Source: Dicaeum eximium
Taxonomy: Eukaryota; Chordata; Aves; Passeriformes; Dicaeidae
Assembly: GCA_013396995.1 (NCBI GenBank)
Contig: VWZP01007350.1
Span: 542,248-606,247 of the forward strand
Length of the DNA: 64,000 nt
Direction of reading: 5' to 3'
Part shown: positions 36,116 through 50,900 of the stretch, piece by piece
Numbering within the stretch: the stretch's first letter is position 1
Layout of the letters: the number at the start of each line of letters is the position of its first letter
Notes under the pieces: model-generated
The model's input: only the letters and a program-made list of their open reading frames with translations
Database searches by the model: none
Told to the model about the DNA's origin: nothing
Position numbers and translations under genes: made by a program

Positions 36116-39100
36116 CTTTACAGACCCATCCTTCCCTGAACACTTATGCACTTATTACTAGACTGAGTGGCATGGTCTTTACATCAGAAAACGTAACAGA
36201 TTCCATATTTAAAGTAAAAGCATGAACTAGTTTTGATTTGTGCCACAATATAAATTCAGCTCATGTTTCTCTTTGGCAGCTTTCTTTCTCATTGTCATCA
36301 ACTGAAATATAACCAAATTGTCAATTTGGAATAGCACAACACTGTTTCAGCAGCAAAAGGACCCAGGCTGCCAATGAGTTAATGAACTGTTACTCTTCTC
36401 CCTAAGACCGGTCTGCTCTCTGGTAGGTCTCAAACCCATAAGGTTTTCCTACATCATCATTTTTACTTTTGTCTTTTGAAAGAGAAACAAGCTTATATTT
36501 ACCTTCCCAGAAAAGAAAACAAAGCATGTAGGACGTGAGCCTGAAATGGAGCTCCTTATTACCAATTCCAGTTCCCTATCAGCAGCACCATACAATATAA
36601 ACTCCTTGGTAATTTCTTGCCCTTGCTACTTTCATTAAAAGACTACTTCCAAGTCTGACTCCTTGCATGGCAAAGATCCTTCTTCCATTTCCAACCTAAA
36701 ATTCATTCATGACTGACTACTTTGTAACCATTTGTTCCTGTGCCTGTCCTTTACATAAAGTAGTTCATCTCTTTTCCCTCTCTGTTTAAACTACCTCCAC
36801 TTTGTTTGATGTCCAGTCAGCTTCATTGTCCAAAGTTAAATGAACAATTTCTTTTCAGTCTGTCCTCACAAAGGTTTTTCATTTAGCTCATGGTAATTCT
36901 GTGTACCTGTTAAAGTTTGAGTTCATCTTTCTGGAACATGGATCAACAAACTTGTACCCTGTGAAGTCTGCCATTATGTAACACTACTGAACTTATATTA
37001 TTCAGTGTCAAGTGGATATACTTTATTTCCCAAACTCTAGGACTGGGTTCTTGCCCTCCTCCAGTTGACTCTGTCGTGGACTGACTGACTAACATGCAAG
37101 TCTTGCTCTAACCCTGTCCTTTCCAGCTCATGGTCTCAGCAATAGTAACATCTCTATAAACAGAAAATAAAGGGGAGAAACTCACTCTAAAATCTGTTTG
37201 TGACTAATCAAACCAGGTCAACTGTGGTTAAAGGTTTAACTGTGGTTAGCAGGTTTTAACTGTGTTAAAACCGGTAACTGGCAAAAACCCTCAAATCCCA
37301 ATTAAAAAACCCAAAGCAAATGCCATGTTAACAGTCAAATTCCTGATGCATTCATCTTCCACAAGTCACTCTTCCACACATAGATAATAGCAAATTCATC
37401 TGTATATCTGTATTTCTAGTAATAGAGTGCCAGTAGTCTAAGGCTTAAGGAGGTTTATTTTCTAACCAATATGAATGCTTTAGCATCCCAGGGGAAAAAA
37501 ACAAACAAACAAACAAAAAAAACCCACGACAAACAGCAAAACACCAAACTGATCTCTTGATTCTGTAAGCCACAATATTTTCTTTTATATTGAAGTAATG
37601 AAAAAGACTTGTCCATTTCACTGCATACAATGACATTAAGAGTCCTTAATTAGGAGAACCTAATTTTCTCAACGTTTGTTCCTGGCAAAATTACAGCTCT
37701 GAAAGAGAAGTTTTGTGAGTATCTATTTGCATCATTTTGGTTGCCCACTTGCTTAAGTCCAGCTTAGCTGCACTGTCACAGACATTTTATCCAGCAAATT
37801 AGCCTGCCAGGGTCAGTGGCTCTCCAAAAGCAGGTTTACAGTTTTGTTTACAGTCTTGAGTTTAGCTAAATCAAACCCTCAATCAATTCAAGTTTGTTTT
37901 CTGTGCACAAACTATTTGTATCACTAAAACTAACAATGGGAAAAGAAACCACCACTAAATTGTCACATGCCACCCTTTGGAGTCTGTGGGGCGCAGGAAG
38001 TTTTTGGGGGAAAAGCAAGTGTGTTTGGTCCTTCGTAAGCCAAATTAAGCCTCAGAAGTGACACACAGAGAAGCAATTTTATACTAGCAAAAAAACTGTC
38101 ACAGGTTTCTTTCATCTTAGAGCAGTGAATGAGAAAAGCAGCAATTTGTACCCACAACTAGCATCTGTCAGTCACCATTGATTTTCTGTACTCCTCAGGT
38201 AGCACCACTGTAGCCAGCATGAGACTGCGTGGTAACAACCTGATTTCCTTTACGTCAAACACAGAACTTAGCTGGTGGGCTGCTCTCAAGTTTTCAGCCA
38301 AATGAAACTTCTCAGTGTCTCTTTGCACTCATTCTGGTCACTTCTGGCCAATTCCAATATGAAGAAATGCAGTTGAGATTTTCAAAGAATAAACCAGTTG
38401 TTTGAAACTAGAGCTAAGAATATTAAACTTGTCTGCATATATAGGCGTTTTATTAAAAAAAAAATCTCTGCGAAGAGAACAACTCTACTTTTCCTTTCTT
38501 CAGAGATTGACAAATATCTTCGCAATAAAACCAGTGTTCTATTTAGCAGTGATGTAATTGGGACGTAATTGTTAATATTTCACACATGCAAGCAGGACAT
38601 TCGGTGCTTCCTCATAAATAAATTAAGGATAAGCAAAGTGACTCAACAGAAAAATACAAACATCCATTTTCATTAGGATCTATAAACAAGGTCTGAGCAT
38701 GAATCTGATGTCTGCTATGAGAACTCCTCCTGTCTAGAGACAAGATTGCAAAAGAATTCCTCTCTGACAACTATTCAAGGATATAATATGCACAGTACTG
38801 TCTTGTTAAAAAACCTTCTAGTATCAACTTGGTGTTGCTGGAACATCAAAACAATTATGTCATTTTTCCACAACTAAACACTTGAAAATGAGGGGATAAT
38901 CAAACTGAATAATAACAACAAGTTTTTCTGACCAAACACACTCAGCAACGCTCACATTTATAGCGATCACCCTTATAGGTATAAAATAAAAGAACACAAC
39001 CTTCTACAAAATTCTAGTGAAAAAAACAAATCAGTCTCACTGATTTTTACTTCCCTGAAAAAGCCTTCCTCCACTCCCAGTACCCTTTTTGACAGAGACA

Positions 39101-40100
39101 GCACAAACTATTTAGAGTATGAGGTAAGACATAGGCCAGGATGAAGAAGCACACAGTGGTGATCAGCTCATGCAAGTGTTGTTTGAATAACAGAGTAATT
39201 GTCTGCAACACAGTGGACTGATTGGCTGCTATTCCCCAGCACTTCACCCCATCACGTACGGAAGCACCATCTGCTAACAGGTATCATTTAACTCTATGTT
39301 CTTTCTTTATTCTTACATCAGGATGTAGAGACCAGCACTGGTTGGTAGGAACACTCACAGGTAAAGAACAAAGCAAGTGCCTTCAATACCTTATCATTGA
39401 ACTGAGCTAGACAAGCAGGAGGTCACAAAGAAACATTCAAGCACAATGAGGCTATACAGATTTCTTGAATACCTGTACCAGAACAAGTGAAATTGGAAAG
39501 AAAACATCTGTGTAGATATTGTGAACACAGAACAACATGAGCAGAATATCTGGCAGATAATACAAGGTATCCCTATGTAATGGAGTCACTCACTGCAAAA
39601 AAAATAAAAACCTATGTAGGAACTTTAATCATTCTCTGTCATGACAGCATCTCTTATCTGTGGGCATTCCACTGCAGTTTCAGCAGCTGCCCCCCAAGGA
39701 TCAGCAAAGTCTAGCAGCTTTCAGGAGAAGCTACAACACAGAGTGAGCAGGAAACAGATTTTCACTTTAAATACTCTGTTCTCTGAGGCACCCCTGAGAG
39801 GACAAGAACTACATTTATGATATTGTAGCCCTCCCTATGCTCCCCAGTTACATCCTATTCCCAGTGGAAATTTAATCATTATTTTATGAAGTACAGGATA
39901 AGCCACAGAGCATCTCATATCTATGTCATCTAAGAAGCAGCCCTGTAGACAAGTTTTCAAACAAAAAGCTTTATGTCCCTGTCAGCAAGAGCCTTATCAT
40001 TCCAGTAACACCTTACTTCATACCTTCCTCCAACAGTGAGACTTCAGGTACTGGTTGGAATAAACAGTTTCATTCACCTTCAGTAAACGCTCAATACAAT
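36116..40100. other. AT-rich noncoding stretch
   Basis: No gene recognised. It contains a small region of repeated TTTAACTGTGGTTA-like words (about 37215-37270) and the CAAA microsatellite annotated at 37495-37522. Confidence 0.55.
37495..37522 (+). repeat. CAAA microsatellite
   Basis: An A run followed by about four CAAA/AAAC units and another A run. A simple repeat of likely variable length. Confidence 0.8.
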
Positions 40101-40101
40101 C

Positions 40102-40450
40102 AAATCATGGAGTGGCTGAGGTTGGAGAGAAACCTTTGAGTGGTGTGTAGTCCAAGCATGCCATGACCTCAGTCACGAAGTGTTTCACAAGGTCAGCAGC
40201 CAGCTTCCTCACCAACTGGGGCTGTATCCCATCAAGTCCCATGGATTTAAAGACATCCAGTTAATTTATGAGCTCCACATAGCATGCTCCTCTTCCAGTC
40301 TAGGGGAAGTCTGCCTTCCTCCAGACTTTCTGACTGGTTTGAAAGACCTGGCCATTAGCCTTACCAGTAGACTGAAGCAAAGAAGACATGGAGTACCACT
40401 TCTTTTGCACACCCTTTGGTTTAACAGACATGCTCTGATACAAGCCCTGT
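40102..40450 (-). mobile_element. Decayed CR1 LINE fragment (reverse transcriptase part plus 3' end)
   Basis: Read on the minus strand, the fragment starts with a frameshifted trace of the phrase found just before the reverse transcriptase core in CR1 (FFASVYW, then TGKANG in another frame). It continues to KSMGLDGIQPQLVRKLA, clearly related to the KSMGPDGIHPRVLRELA motif of CR1 ORF2 (bases about 40195-40245). It then jumps after LVKHFV to sequence like the CR1 3' end (AATCATGGAGTGGCTGAGG on the plus strand, 40103-40121), so most of the reverse transcriptase and the 3' UTR is missing. Stops and frameshifts make it non-functional. CR1 is the dominant LINE of birds and other reptiles and usually truncates at the 5' end; the internal gap is a further deletion. 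The upstream limit is uncertain and may extend toward 40600. Confidence 0.75.
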
Positions 40451-43400
40451 CTCTTGAAACATTTTCTTCACAAGGACAGCTCCATCTATGAAAAGCAGTC
40501 AAGCCATTCAGCAAGGCCTGGAGGAATTTATGTAGGACAACACAAGCTGTGTCTATACTTTTAAATGAAGCTCTACAGAGGTACTTTTCTGGTACATCAC
40601 CTTCCATTGCAGCATCTTTTCACACTCACTGCTCAGGTCTTTTCAGCTGCTTTGTCCTGACTTCTCAGTGGAGTTATCTGCTGCCCATATCCTTGACCTG
40701 CTTTCCAGTGGTTCCCAAGCCTGCTGGATATTTTCAGTGAGTAATGACTATAGCAGTGCAAAAAGAAAACTGTAGGGAGAGTAAACATGCTCAATTCACC
40801 AGCCAGTCCTGACCAGACAAAAAGGGCATGGATTTGAAATGGAGCAGTTCCTCTGATCCTTCTCCCTACCTAAAAGCTACACCTCTTCAACATATGGGGC
40901 CCTAAAATTTCCATTGCTCCAAATTTTCCCAGCTACTTGCCTGTCACATTTTGGCCATGTGGATTTCCTCTTTTGTGAATCCAAAGCTAGTGATCTGTGC
41001 CTGCCAGGTTGCCTAAGAGACTATAATCCCTTCTGTTTGGACTTCTGATTTTTATGTATCTATGACAAACGAACAGATACACATGTATAAACACACACAT
41101 ATATTCTAAACATCACAAGCACATTTCCTGCATCCCAGCTGATCAGTTTACTCATCAGGAGCACTTGGGATGGCATGGGATGCCATCTAAGTACAGCAGT
41201 TTTGCATAGTGTAAAAACTGCTGTAGTGCACTTTTCTGTCTCTTAGCTTAATGCAAGCTCTTATCCTTTTCTGTCATAATCTATGGGTTGAAAGTGTTCC
41301 ACAGAAATTTTTTCACTATTTATCTTTGTAGAACCTTTAGCAAGTTCCCAAAGTTGGTATTCCCTAAAGCACCTTTTCCAAAAAAATTAAATGCTTCTCA
41401 CAAAACATGATATCGAAGACAGAGGAAAACTAATCAGTCTTAGGTCCCAGAAATTTATTAGTTTCTTCAAATTATGCCAGAACTTTCTACCAGTTCTTCA
41501 TGTGAAGTCTTTTGACATCCTGATACTTAATCCTCCAATAAATCTTCGCTTTTGCTGTTTATCTTCCACAGATTTTTATAGATAAACTCAGAATATGGAA
41601 GACTATCCATTTTAGCCCCTTTCATTGCCAGAATGAGTCTTAGCAAGGCCTCCTCTTGGCAAATAATTCTCCTTGATTACAGTATCACAGGTACAGAGAG
41701 AGAACTGCCTATGACAGTTCACAGAACCCACCAGTACTTTCAATAGTTCATCTTGGTGTATATATTCATGTTGCTTTATTACAACACAATTTTAAATCAC
41801 AGTTTTCAACTAAGTCCTTATTTTCACTCCAAATAATAACCACTAAACCCATAAACCGTTTTACAGAACAGTCTCTTTTCCTCAAAATTTTAAACTGATT
41901 TCCCATTTGAAATTCCACATGTGAAGAATTTTACTAGTCTAAAAAAGGTTTCACATCTGAGTTGACTCATTATCTGAGCTCCCACAAGTCAGTCTCAATA
42001 CATAACTTCTCCTTTTGGCTTGGAAATTCGCCTAATTTTATAAATTTCACAAATCAGATTGTTACACTGAATTGATCCTTTTCACTTACTTTATATGTCA
42101 TCCTCCCGTACTTTTCTTCTGCCCTTTGCTGTCATCTCATCCTAAATCAAACCAGAAATACATTTCCCTTACACAAAATAGGTTCTATTTTATCTCTGCA
42201 TTAAAAATTACTTCTGAGGAAAGGTGAAGCAAATCTTGAATAAAGCACATATTGATGCAGTGCAGCTAAGTCATGTATTGCATGCTGCTAGTTTTCTATA
42301 AGGCATCAGACATTCAAGTTGAACTTTTGCTTGGATTCTGTCATTTGAGATAATGTATTTCTGCAAGGAAACATGTTGGCAGTGGCAGGTGAGGGTCTTT
42401 ATGGTCTAGCTGAAATAACAATCAAGCAAGGCTTTGCAGAAAAGCCAAGTATTGACCACAAGAAAAAGGAGAGAAACAGCAGCTTGTAAGGGCTGACAGG
42501 AAGCCTAGCTTCCCTTACCACTTAGTTCTCTGTATGAAAAGGTCAGAACTGCACTGCAGAATTGCTGCAAGCCTTTCAGACAAAATAAATAAATAAATGA
42601 AATAAAGTAGTCTGGTTTTCCTCTCTTCAAGCATTTCAGCTCATTGTTGCTGGTATATGAAAAATTTACTTGCATTTCTACTACGAGACTGTTATACCTA
42701 AAAGGTCCCTGACAGGGGCACCTATTATGGGATTGCCTTCTGCAGTTGACAACAAAAGGGGACACAAAGTAACTGGACCAAATCCTAATGTAACTTCTCT
42801 GCAAATAGATTCTTTATTCTGGCTCATTTAAGCATCACCCAGGATCACAACATGGCATGAGGCCCTTCATTTTCCTCTGTGGTGGGGAGTGCTCCACCTA
42901 TTTTAAATGACTCTCAGGTTAGGTCATGTTTGTCTGTGGCTAAAAAACTCCATCTTGTTATTCCTTCATAACTATCAATAAAATCCCATCTATTAAGTAG
43001 GGATTATTCTCTGCAGGAAAACCATTTCCTCTGTTCCCTCCAAGTTACATTATCGAGCTCAAGTACAGTCAATTAAAACCAGTCTATTCACATAAATGGG
43101 GCAGGTATTGCTCAAAAGTGTGCAGTCTCTGTAAGCAAGGGAACCTACACTTGTCTGCAAGAGTTATGGAACAGAGCAAAGAATTAATGCAAATGTCTTC
43201 TAAAACTCAAAAAAGGAATTACTTGAATAGAGGTCTTCCCTCTTTTTGGTTTTGGCTTGTTTGAGACAAGGGTTGTACATGAAATGGAGTCCATCTCCCT
43301 TCAGATTTTTTCTATACCCAATTAGCTCTTGTTTAAATGTGTCTCAATCTACTAAGAAATAAATTAGATATGTACACATAAATTATTTACAGCAGACATC

Positions 43401-44480
43401 TATTATACAATTTGCTTTTTTGTGTGGCAAAATTGCAGCTATTCCATTTGATGCATGATTTCTTTGTTTCACAATCCAGAGGCAGCACCCATTAGCCAGA
43501 TTCAGAGTACACATTTCAATGCAAGTCCATTAGCCATCATTCCCTTACAGAGGGGGACTGTGTTTACCAGAGCCATTGTAGTCCTCAGACCATTTCTCCA
43601 GATTTTTCATAACCATTATTTAACAAGTTACCTACTAGAAAAGTCAGCTTTTGTAGTTCACTGTTCCAGATCTTTCAGAGCTAAACAATTCTCTGACAGA
43701 CCTGGTTACTAATTCCACTAGTTACAAATATCTGTGCAAAAGAGAATCAGCCAAAACTGGGCTGAATGTCTTTGGAGAAACCAACCACCTAATTACATGG
43801 GTGCAGAAAAGAATCATAGCAAAGACCCTAAGTTCACCATAACGTGCACACTACTTTTCTTAGCTGATTTCTTTCTGTGGCTATCACAAGTTTTCACATA
43901 CAACATCTTGGTTTTTTAAAGGTCAGGTAGCACATAGCAAGTTGAGGAAAAAATTATCCCCTATTAGCACTATTAAGTGGAGGAATTTTTGTGGAGACAA
44001 AGGCATTTAACTTAAGGTTGAGCTGCTGTCCCTAGTCAGGCTCTTTTATGTTCCAAAGAAAGAATGAAATAAAGCTTAATGACCTTTATGTCTCTCAAAG
44101 ACCTCTAATTTAAAACAAACAAACGAACACACACGTATTTTAGGCACAGAATTGTTTTCAGGTTTTGTTTTTACATTTCAAGTAAATTCAAATAATTTCA
44201 AGGAACACGTCCTGAAATTACATTCTACTTATAAGAACATGAGATGGCTTCATCTATAAGAAGATACTATAACTTTTCAGCTAGTTGAAATTCACAGAAC
44301 TTTACTAATTGAATCCAAGTGCTAAAACTGGTGGAGTAAGATCAAATTTTCAAAATAAATTTCTGCTTCTCATCTGTTCAATTTCACACATGAAGCAGGT
44401 TTTCCACTTTGGGCACTGGGAATATAATTCAAGTAATTTACATAAATCATATACAACAAGGGATGGTCTTGTAAAACACA
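40451..44480. other. AT-rich noncoding stretch
   Basis: No gene recognised. 40451-40740 may hold more of the decayed CR1 copy, but I cannot align it by eye. It includes a short AAAT repeat (42582-42598). Confidence 0.5.
42582..42598 (+). repeat. AAAT microsatellite
   Basis: About four tandem AAAT units. A short simple repeat without further context. Confidence 0.7.
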
Positions 44481-44492
44481 TCCAGTGAAGGA

Positions 44493-44939
44493 ATGGAGTT
44501 TAAGGTCAGAGATAGCAGATTTTTACGTTTGGATCATGCAAACAGCAGTGGTTTATATTTTCCTAGGCACATCAAACCAGAAAGAGCTATACACACTGCA
44601 ATTACTACCCTGCCCAGAGATTCTCTGCTACTGCTACACAGTCCTGCTCAAAGTACTCAAATGCACAGCACAACCAGAATTTTCCCTGCAGAATTCCTTA
44701 CTGCAGCAGCTTGTTTCCAGCTGATCCAAGGTGCACGGGTGAGAACACAACCCACAATCTCCAGTGCCACCCTCAGCCTGGGAAGGCAGCCACAGCTCAA
44801 GGACAAGACTCTACTCCCATCATATGGCAAAGGCTTTCAGCATGTAGAGAAAGAAATGCTGCTCAACAGCCATTTTTACTTTTGTCAACCTTCCAAAAAA
44901 GGACTGGTCAACATTAAAATGGCCTATCTTGCTGACTAA
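44493..44939 (+). other. Unidentified 148-codon open frame (weak)
   Basis: This is the longest ATG-led frame outside the CpG island, ending in TGA. A second plus-strand frame is open over 44485-44724 and a third over 44711-44917, so the region simply has few stops in more than one frame. The translation shows no domain, signal peptide or repeat that I recognise, and no splice context was convincing. Probably chance. Confidence 0.1.
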
Positions 44940-47900
44940 ATTGTTTCCTTCTAAACCCTTCCCATACCAGCTTGCTTCAAAACCATCTCTGATCACACTA
45001 CCCAAACACTGACAATTTTTGCTTCATCCAGTATCTTTGTTTGACCTACTTAGATCTAAAATAACTGACTAGAAGTTTCTTTCTTTATTCATTTTAGAGT
45101 TTATGCTGTACATTGCCCAAAACTGAGTAAACCAACATGAACTCATCCTTTCCTCGCTTGTAAATAATTAAATTGTAAAGAATTAAAATGCCATTAATTT
45201 CCACTGCAATCTCTCAATCACAGGCTACTTGGGAACCCTTCCTCTTTTCACCCAATTTTGCACAAGTGTGTATGCCATTATAAAATCAGTTAAAAATAAC
45301 AATTTGACTACTTCAAGTAGTGCCCACTTTGCAGGCTTCCTGCATGCACTGACATGGAGTGTTTGAAACTGCATCCCAGGGCTGCATTAATTATGCATTA
45401 CAGCAGCTGCCATAGATCCAGCAGTGCCAGCTCTTTAGGATAGGTGGGCTTTGCTCTCTGAGTCATGAATACAGCAGTGACACACTGACAGCACTGTGCC
45501 TCCCATCCAAGCTGAGGACAGTCATTAGCTCTGATTCCAGTGCTGCTGCAGAATGCTCTTAAATCTGGATTTAGTCATGTTAGCCCTTCCTCAGTGTCAA
45601 GAGTTTTGCATTACTTTTCATCTTAAATTTTATCAGCAAACTTTAATGCTCCTACTTCTACACCTGGGAATTTTCAGGGATGCTACTCAGAAAAACAATA
45701 TCAGAGATGATAAAATCGTTGTCCTTGAAGCACCTTGTATAATGTGAAACGTAGCAGTAGTAGCTGTACAGAAGAGCTTGGTGATAAAGCTGCTTGTGCA
45801 GAACACAAAGATGCAAGAAAAGACAGGAAAAAACCTGGCAGACCAACAGGATTGTGTAATAGAATCTTATATAAGTGGAAAAAACTTCTGGTTTTAACCA
45901 AAGAGATAAAAATACTTCGAATAAGATAGAGGGAACATGACATGAATGCTAAATATATTGTCCTGCAGGCAAAGCAGCTACTTTTAATGAGCTGAATGCA
46001 AAATGCTTGAGGTGAAATCCATCTTGGAGACCATGAACTGCATTTATTTTGTTTGTGTTTCCTTATGCTTTAATATTTCTGCAAGGTCCTGCGATCTACA
46101 GTGACAACAATCTAGTTAGAGGCCCTAGTACATACCAACTAGAGTATAAAGGTCTAAAAGTAAATTTCCAGAGTTCCAAAGCATTTCCTTTTTGTAATTC
46201 ACATTAAATTCACGTCATGTACATAAAAAAGGAGAGGTTTAGGAGGACAAAGAGAAAAATATCAAGAATAGGCCTGTAAAAATACAAAAGAAATCTCATT
46301 TGTCTCTGTCTAATCTCTGTAATCCACATGACATCCTATTCTCAGCTACTATTCTTTGTAGTGCTCTCCTTATTCAGGAGCCCCATTCCAGAGCAGGACA
46401 CACACCTAACTGTGATAGCATCACACCCATAGTATTGCTTTCAAGAGAGGAGGGGGGTGTTTAATTCTCAATTTTTCATTTCCATTGCAATTTGTAGAAT
46501 AGCTGTTCATGATCAAGTTGGAAGCATTTTCCTGCAGGCAATGTAAGCATTTAAAAGAAACATTTTCTGACTTTTAACTGCAACAAGGTATCAGACAAAC
46601 AAGGAAGGTAAAATATAAGTTACTCTAAAATTACATGTATTTATCTAAAACTTGTGTGCACACAGTTGATCTGTATTTCTCTTTCTGTCAAGTGAAGCAG
46701 CCTGTTCTCCCACCTGGACCCAACTCACGGAGTCATCTTCTCCCCAAACTCTCAGCTCTATCATCATGTGCTTTTTGACCCAAAATATGTGCTTAGGCAA
46801 GTCCCAGCTCCACAAACAGCTGGGTGTTGTGACCTCCTCATTATTGTTTACTAATTTAGTTTACAACTTTTATTTTTATGAGCAAGAAGATCTAACATCC
46901 AGGAGCTGGACAGCATTTTCTTTCATAATAAAAACAATATTTAGGCCCTAGTCCAAAACAAGCACTTAAGGATGTATGTAACTTCAATTACATTGGCTTC
47001 AATGGGATTACATGGAACTGTTGTGCTGGATTTGAGTACCCATGGACTAAATTTATATATAGCCAGCACTGCTGAACTGATCTAATTACTATGTTTTAAT
47101 TACTACAATAAACATTTCAGTGTTTAAATATTCAGGCTAGGACTTGCCAGTACAATAGTTTTTGCTGAACTATTCAAGACAAACAATAAGCCTGCGACAG
47201 ATTTACTGACAGCAGATGAGCAGAACTGAGTTGACAACTGTTTACCATGCATTTGGAGTCTCAAATACACAGAGCTCTCTACACAGATCTTCTCCCAAGA
47301 TGCTTAAAAAAAAAAGTGAGACTGATTATGAAACAAAATTCTTCCCTATACAGAGCATACCCTTTCCCCAATATTTTAGAAACAGTCTCTTTTGGTAATT
47401 TTGCTTTTAGAAATCATCAATGAGCTAACAACATTTCTAGAGGAAAGGAAACACACATATAAGGAAAAATTTAGAAACCAAAGGACACACCAAGCAAAAA
47501 AGGTTCTTGTAAATATTTATAATTTTTGCTTTTCAAAAGAGTATTTTTGGTGAAAAAGGGCAGGTTAATTAAAACTATGAATCAATTTGTACAGACAAAG
47601 AAATGGTAGAGAACTAAAAAAGCCAGTCTTGCTCTTAGGATTTATAAGGTGCCTGGATCTTTACAGCAGATATAATTTTACACAGGACCACACAACAAGC
47701 AAATTCCTCCCTCAAATGTTCAGCTGAACCGCTCCAGACCTGGAGGCACTGTTCAGTGAAAATGCAGTGCTGTTACCAGCTTCCTGTTTCAAATGACCCA
47801 GAAGTAGAGCAACTGAAAACCCACAGATTTTTCTCCAAATGCAGTATTATTAATTATTAATGCATACTCTGGGAATTGCTTCCATTCATATTATTTGATT

Positions 47901-50900
47901 GTTTTTCATGCTTCACTCACTATCCCTCCCAGACTTATGTTCAGAAATAAGATTATATTCTGCTCATTAACTTAAGATCTGAATGAAATTTCAAAAGAGA
48001 TAATGGAATATTTTTTTCTTCTCCCTAGAATGAGAACAAGTCGTTTGAAAAGTCCCAGAAAAGGTGCATGTAGAGAAATCTGTTCAAGTCACTACTGTAA
48101 TTTTTGCATCAGTAATACAGTGTAATGTTCAGCAGTGACTAGACTGTGTTTTGGTTCAGGAAGGTACAGGATATCAAGCATTTTAAATATTGAACTTGTT
48201 GAACACATATTAACAATACTTTTTAGCTTTGTTACTGATCTATTATGACAATTTTTGTAACAAGAGAAATCTTAAAATGCTTCCAACCATAAATATTATT
48301 GGAAATACTGCAGGCACTGCTTTTGCTGCAGGTTAGCACAGATATGCTCACACTGAATTCATACAGGTGAGTACCAGGACTAGCTTTACAGGATTCTCAA
48401 CATGATGACACCACTGTGGATAAGTCAAGTGATTTAAGTTTCCACATCTACTTTCAGAAAGGACACTTGCACTACAAAGCTCATGTCCTGCAGGTACAAA
48501 CTTTCACTTTTGAAAGCTGTTCAGGTACTAGAACTACCTTAAAACCCCCTGGGCTTTAGCAACTCATTGAAACTTTCTCAGCATTTTTACAAGAGAAGCT
48601 GATAATAACAAAGGAAACTATAACTTCATCTCAAGCTAAAGCAATCACCAAGATTCTCAGTTTTAGATATTACTGAAACATCTCCCACAGATCACACTGT
48701 ATTTCACATGAAATCCTACTTTATACATTACAACTTTGACACTAATGGACACCTTTCCTCTTCTGAAATGTGCAAACACTGCCCATGTCCCTGTTACCAC
48801 ATTTGGCTCATTTTAACCACACAGATGGCTTGATAGCACCACGGTAATGCATTAAAACAGTCCTAAAATCCTCAAGGCCACTCATCTAGCTACAATTGTC
48901 CAGTTACTGAACTTGCACTTCAGATGTCTGTCTCTTACACAAGTAAAAGGAACAAGGAAACCTATATACAAGGACAAAGCCACACACACTGCATTCCCTT
49001 CTGTTACATGGGGAGAGACCCAGATTGAAACCCTGGATTAGGGATTTCCTAACTGCAGTTTTTTATGGATGAGACCTTTGGAAATTTATGCTAACGAAAG
49101 GAACATCACATTTGTTTGCTTTGCATTGCCAAGAACGAATATTACCTCACTTGAATAGTATAGATTTACTTTATTTCTCATTATTTATTTTAATAATGTC
49201 GCATTGAACTAATAGAGCACAAGCAGCTAAATACTCATGGTAAACAGCACTGCTGAAATCAAATGTGTAGCAGGAATGCCCACCTAATACAGAGAGAATT
49301 CTCATATTCCATTATAGCTCCTTCAAGAAAAATACTTTTAAGATGTCAACTGTGGTGACCAAAAGGGAGGGTCAAATCCCCTTACCCAGCCAAAGCCTCT
49401 AGAATTACTTAAGCCTTTACAGTACTGGTAAGATTTTCCTTCCAGGGAAGCATCATCTAATGGCTACCAGCAATGCAAGGACATGGGATTGACAACCAGC
49501 AATCTGGTGTAACAGGTGTTATTTGAGAATCACACAAAGCCATTGTTGACCTAGTATTAACTTCACAACACCACAATTCCTCAAGTAGTTAAAATTAATG
49601 AAACAAGTAGTGTTTCATCAGCTAAGCCAGTTTAGTTATCCACAATGGTTTATATTACGTACTTTTTGATATAAATTACTTCATATTAAACCACATTTAA
49701 AAAAAAAAAATAGAAAACACGACAAATTTTCTGAAAACCTGAGCCTAATTTTATTCCTCATGAGCCTATATGAAGTATTTACTTACAACCTGGTACTAAC
49801 AAGGGATTATTTGGTTTCTTATTTGCATGAACTTTCCTCAGGTTTTCAGAGACAACTAGTATAACAAGCCTTTAAAAGAAAAGAACTGGTCCACAACTTT
49901 TCCTGCCTGGCCTCCAGGTTTGATGTAAAGACTTGTTTCTTATGGAGCAAATATCCCTGCCCTGACTCTCTCTCACAGCTGCACTCAGCCCCAATCTCCG
50001 GAAGGAGGGCACAGACAAACTGACACTGCAGAGCACCTCAGACCCCACTCCTGAAAACACACATAGTTCACTATTAGCATTCCCTGCTGATAGCACAGTG
50101 CTTGCTACAGGTCATTATATTTACCCTCTGTCTGGCTTTCCATTATAAGGTCATGTAAGGCCAGCAGCAGTGAAAACAGGGTAAAGCTGGGATGTGAAAC
50201 GGAAGAACAAGTTTATTTCTACTTGGAATACACAACAGTACAAGCCCTCCTGCCAGCTGTAAAGCAACACCATTACTAAATCATCTCAATTTAAATAAAA
50301 AAATAGAGGCAAAATATTTAATTCCCAGTTAAGAGCCTTCTAAACCATCAGTGACACACACATCTTCCTATAATGCATCTTGTAGACTTTAACACGAACC
50401 ATGATCAGAATGGTCTTGATCTCAGTAAATGCATTCTTAAAGTGCATATAATGTACTGCTTCATCATTGATATTTTTACAAGGTTGTCAAAGAGAAATAT
50501 AATTTTTCATCCTCCTTTATTTCACTTTACTTCAAGATGTAGTAATTAACAAGAGTCTTTAGGTGCTGGCAAAACTATCCCTTTTGAAGTTTCTACATAG
50601 CTGTCACCCTGGAGATAAAGGCAGATTATTCAATCTTGACATTATAATGGTGAATTCAAGATAAAAGACTGGATTAGCAACTTCATAACTTCATGCCTAG
50701 CAAAAAAAAAAAAAAAAAAGAGATCACCATGAGGTAATTTCTCTTCTAGTTTTGAGGGTTTATGATGTTTCTTAAGGATGAAGAGAGGAAGAATATCATG
50801 TCTTGAAAGGGTATGAAATGAATTATATATCCTTTTGAGCATTCCAGTAAAAATATTAAAGTTACCTCTTATTTATAAAATCATACAAGAATACTAGGGT

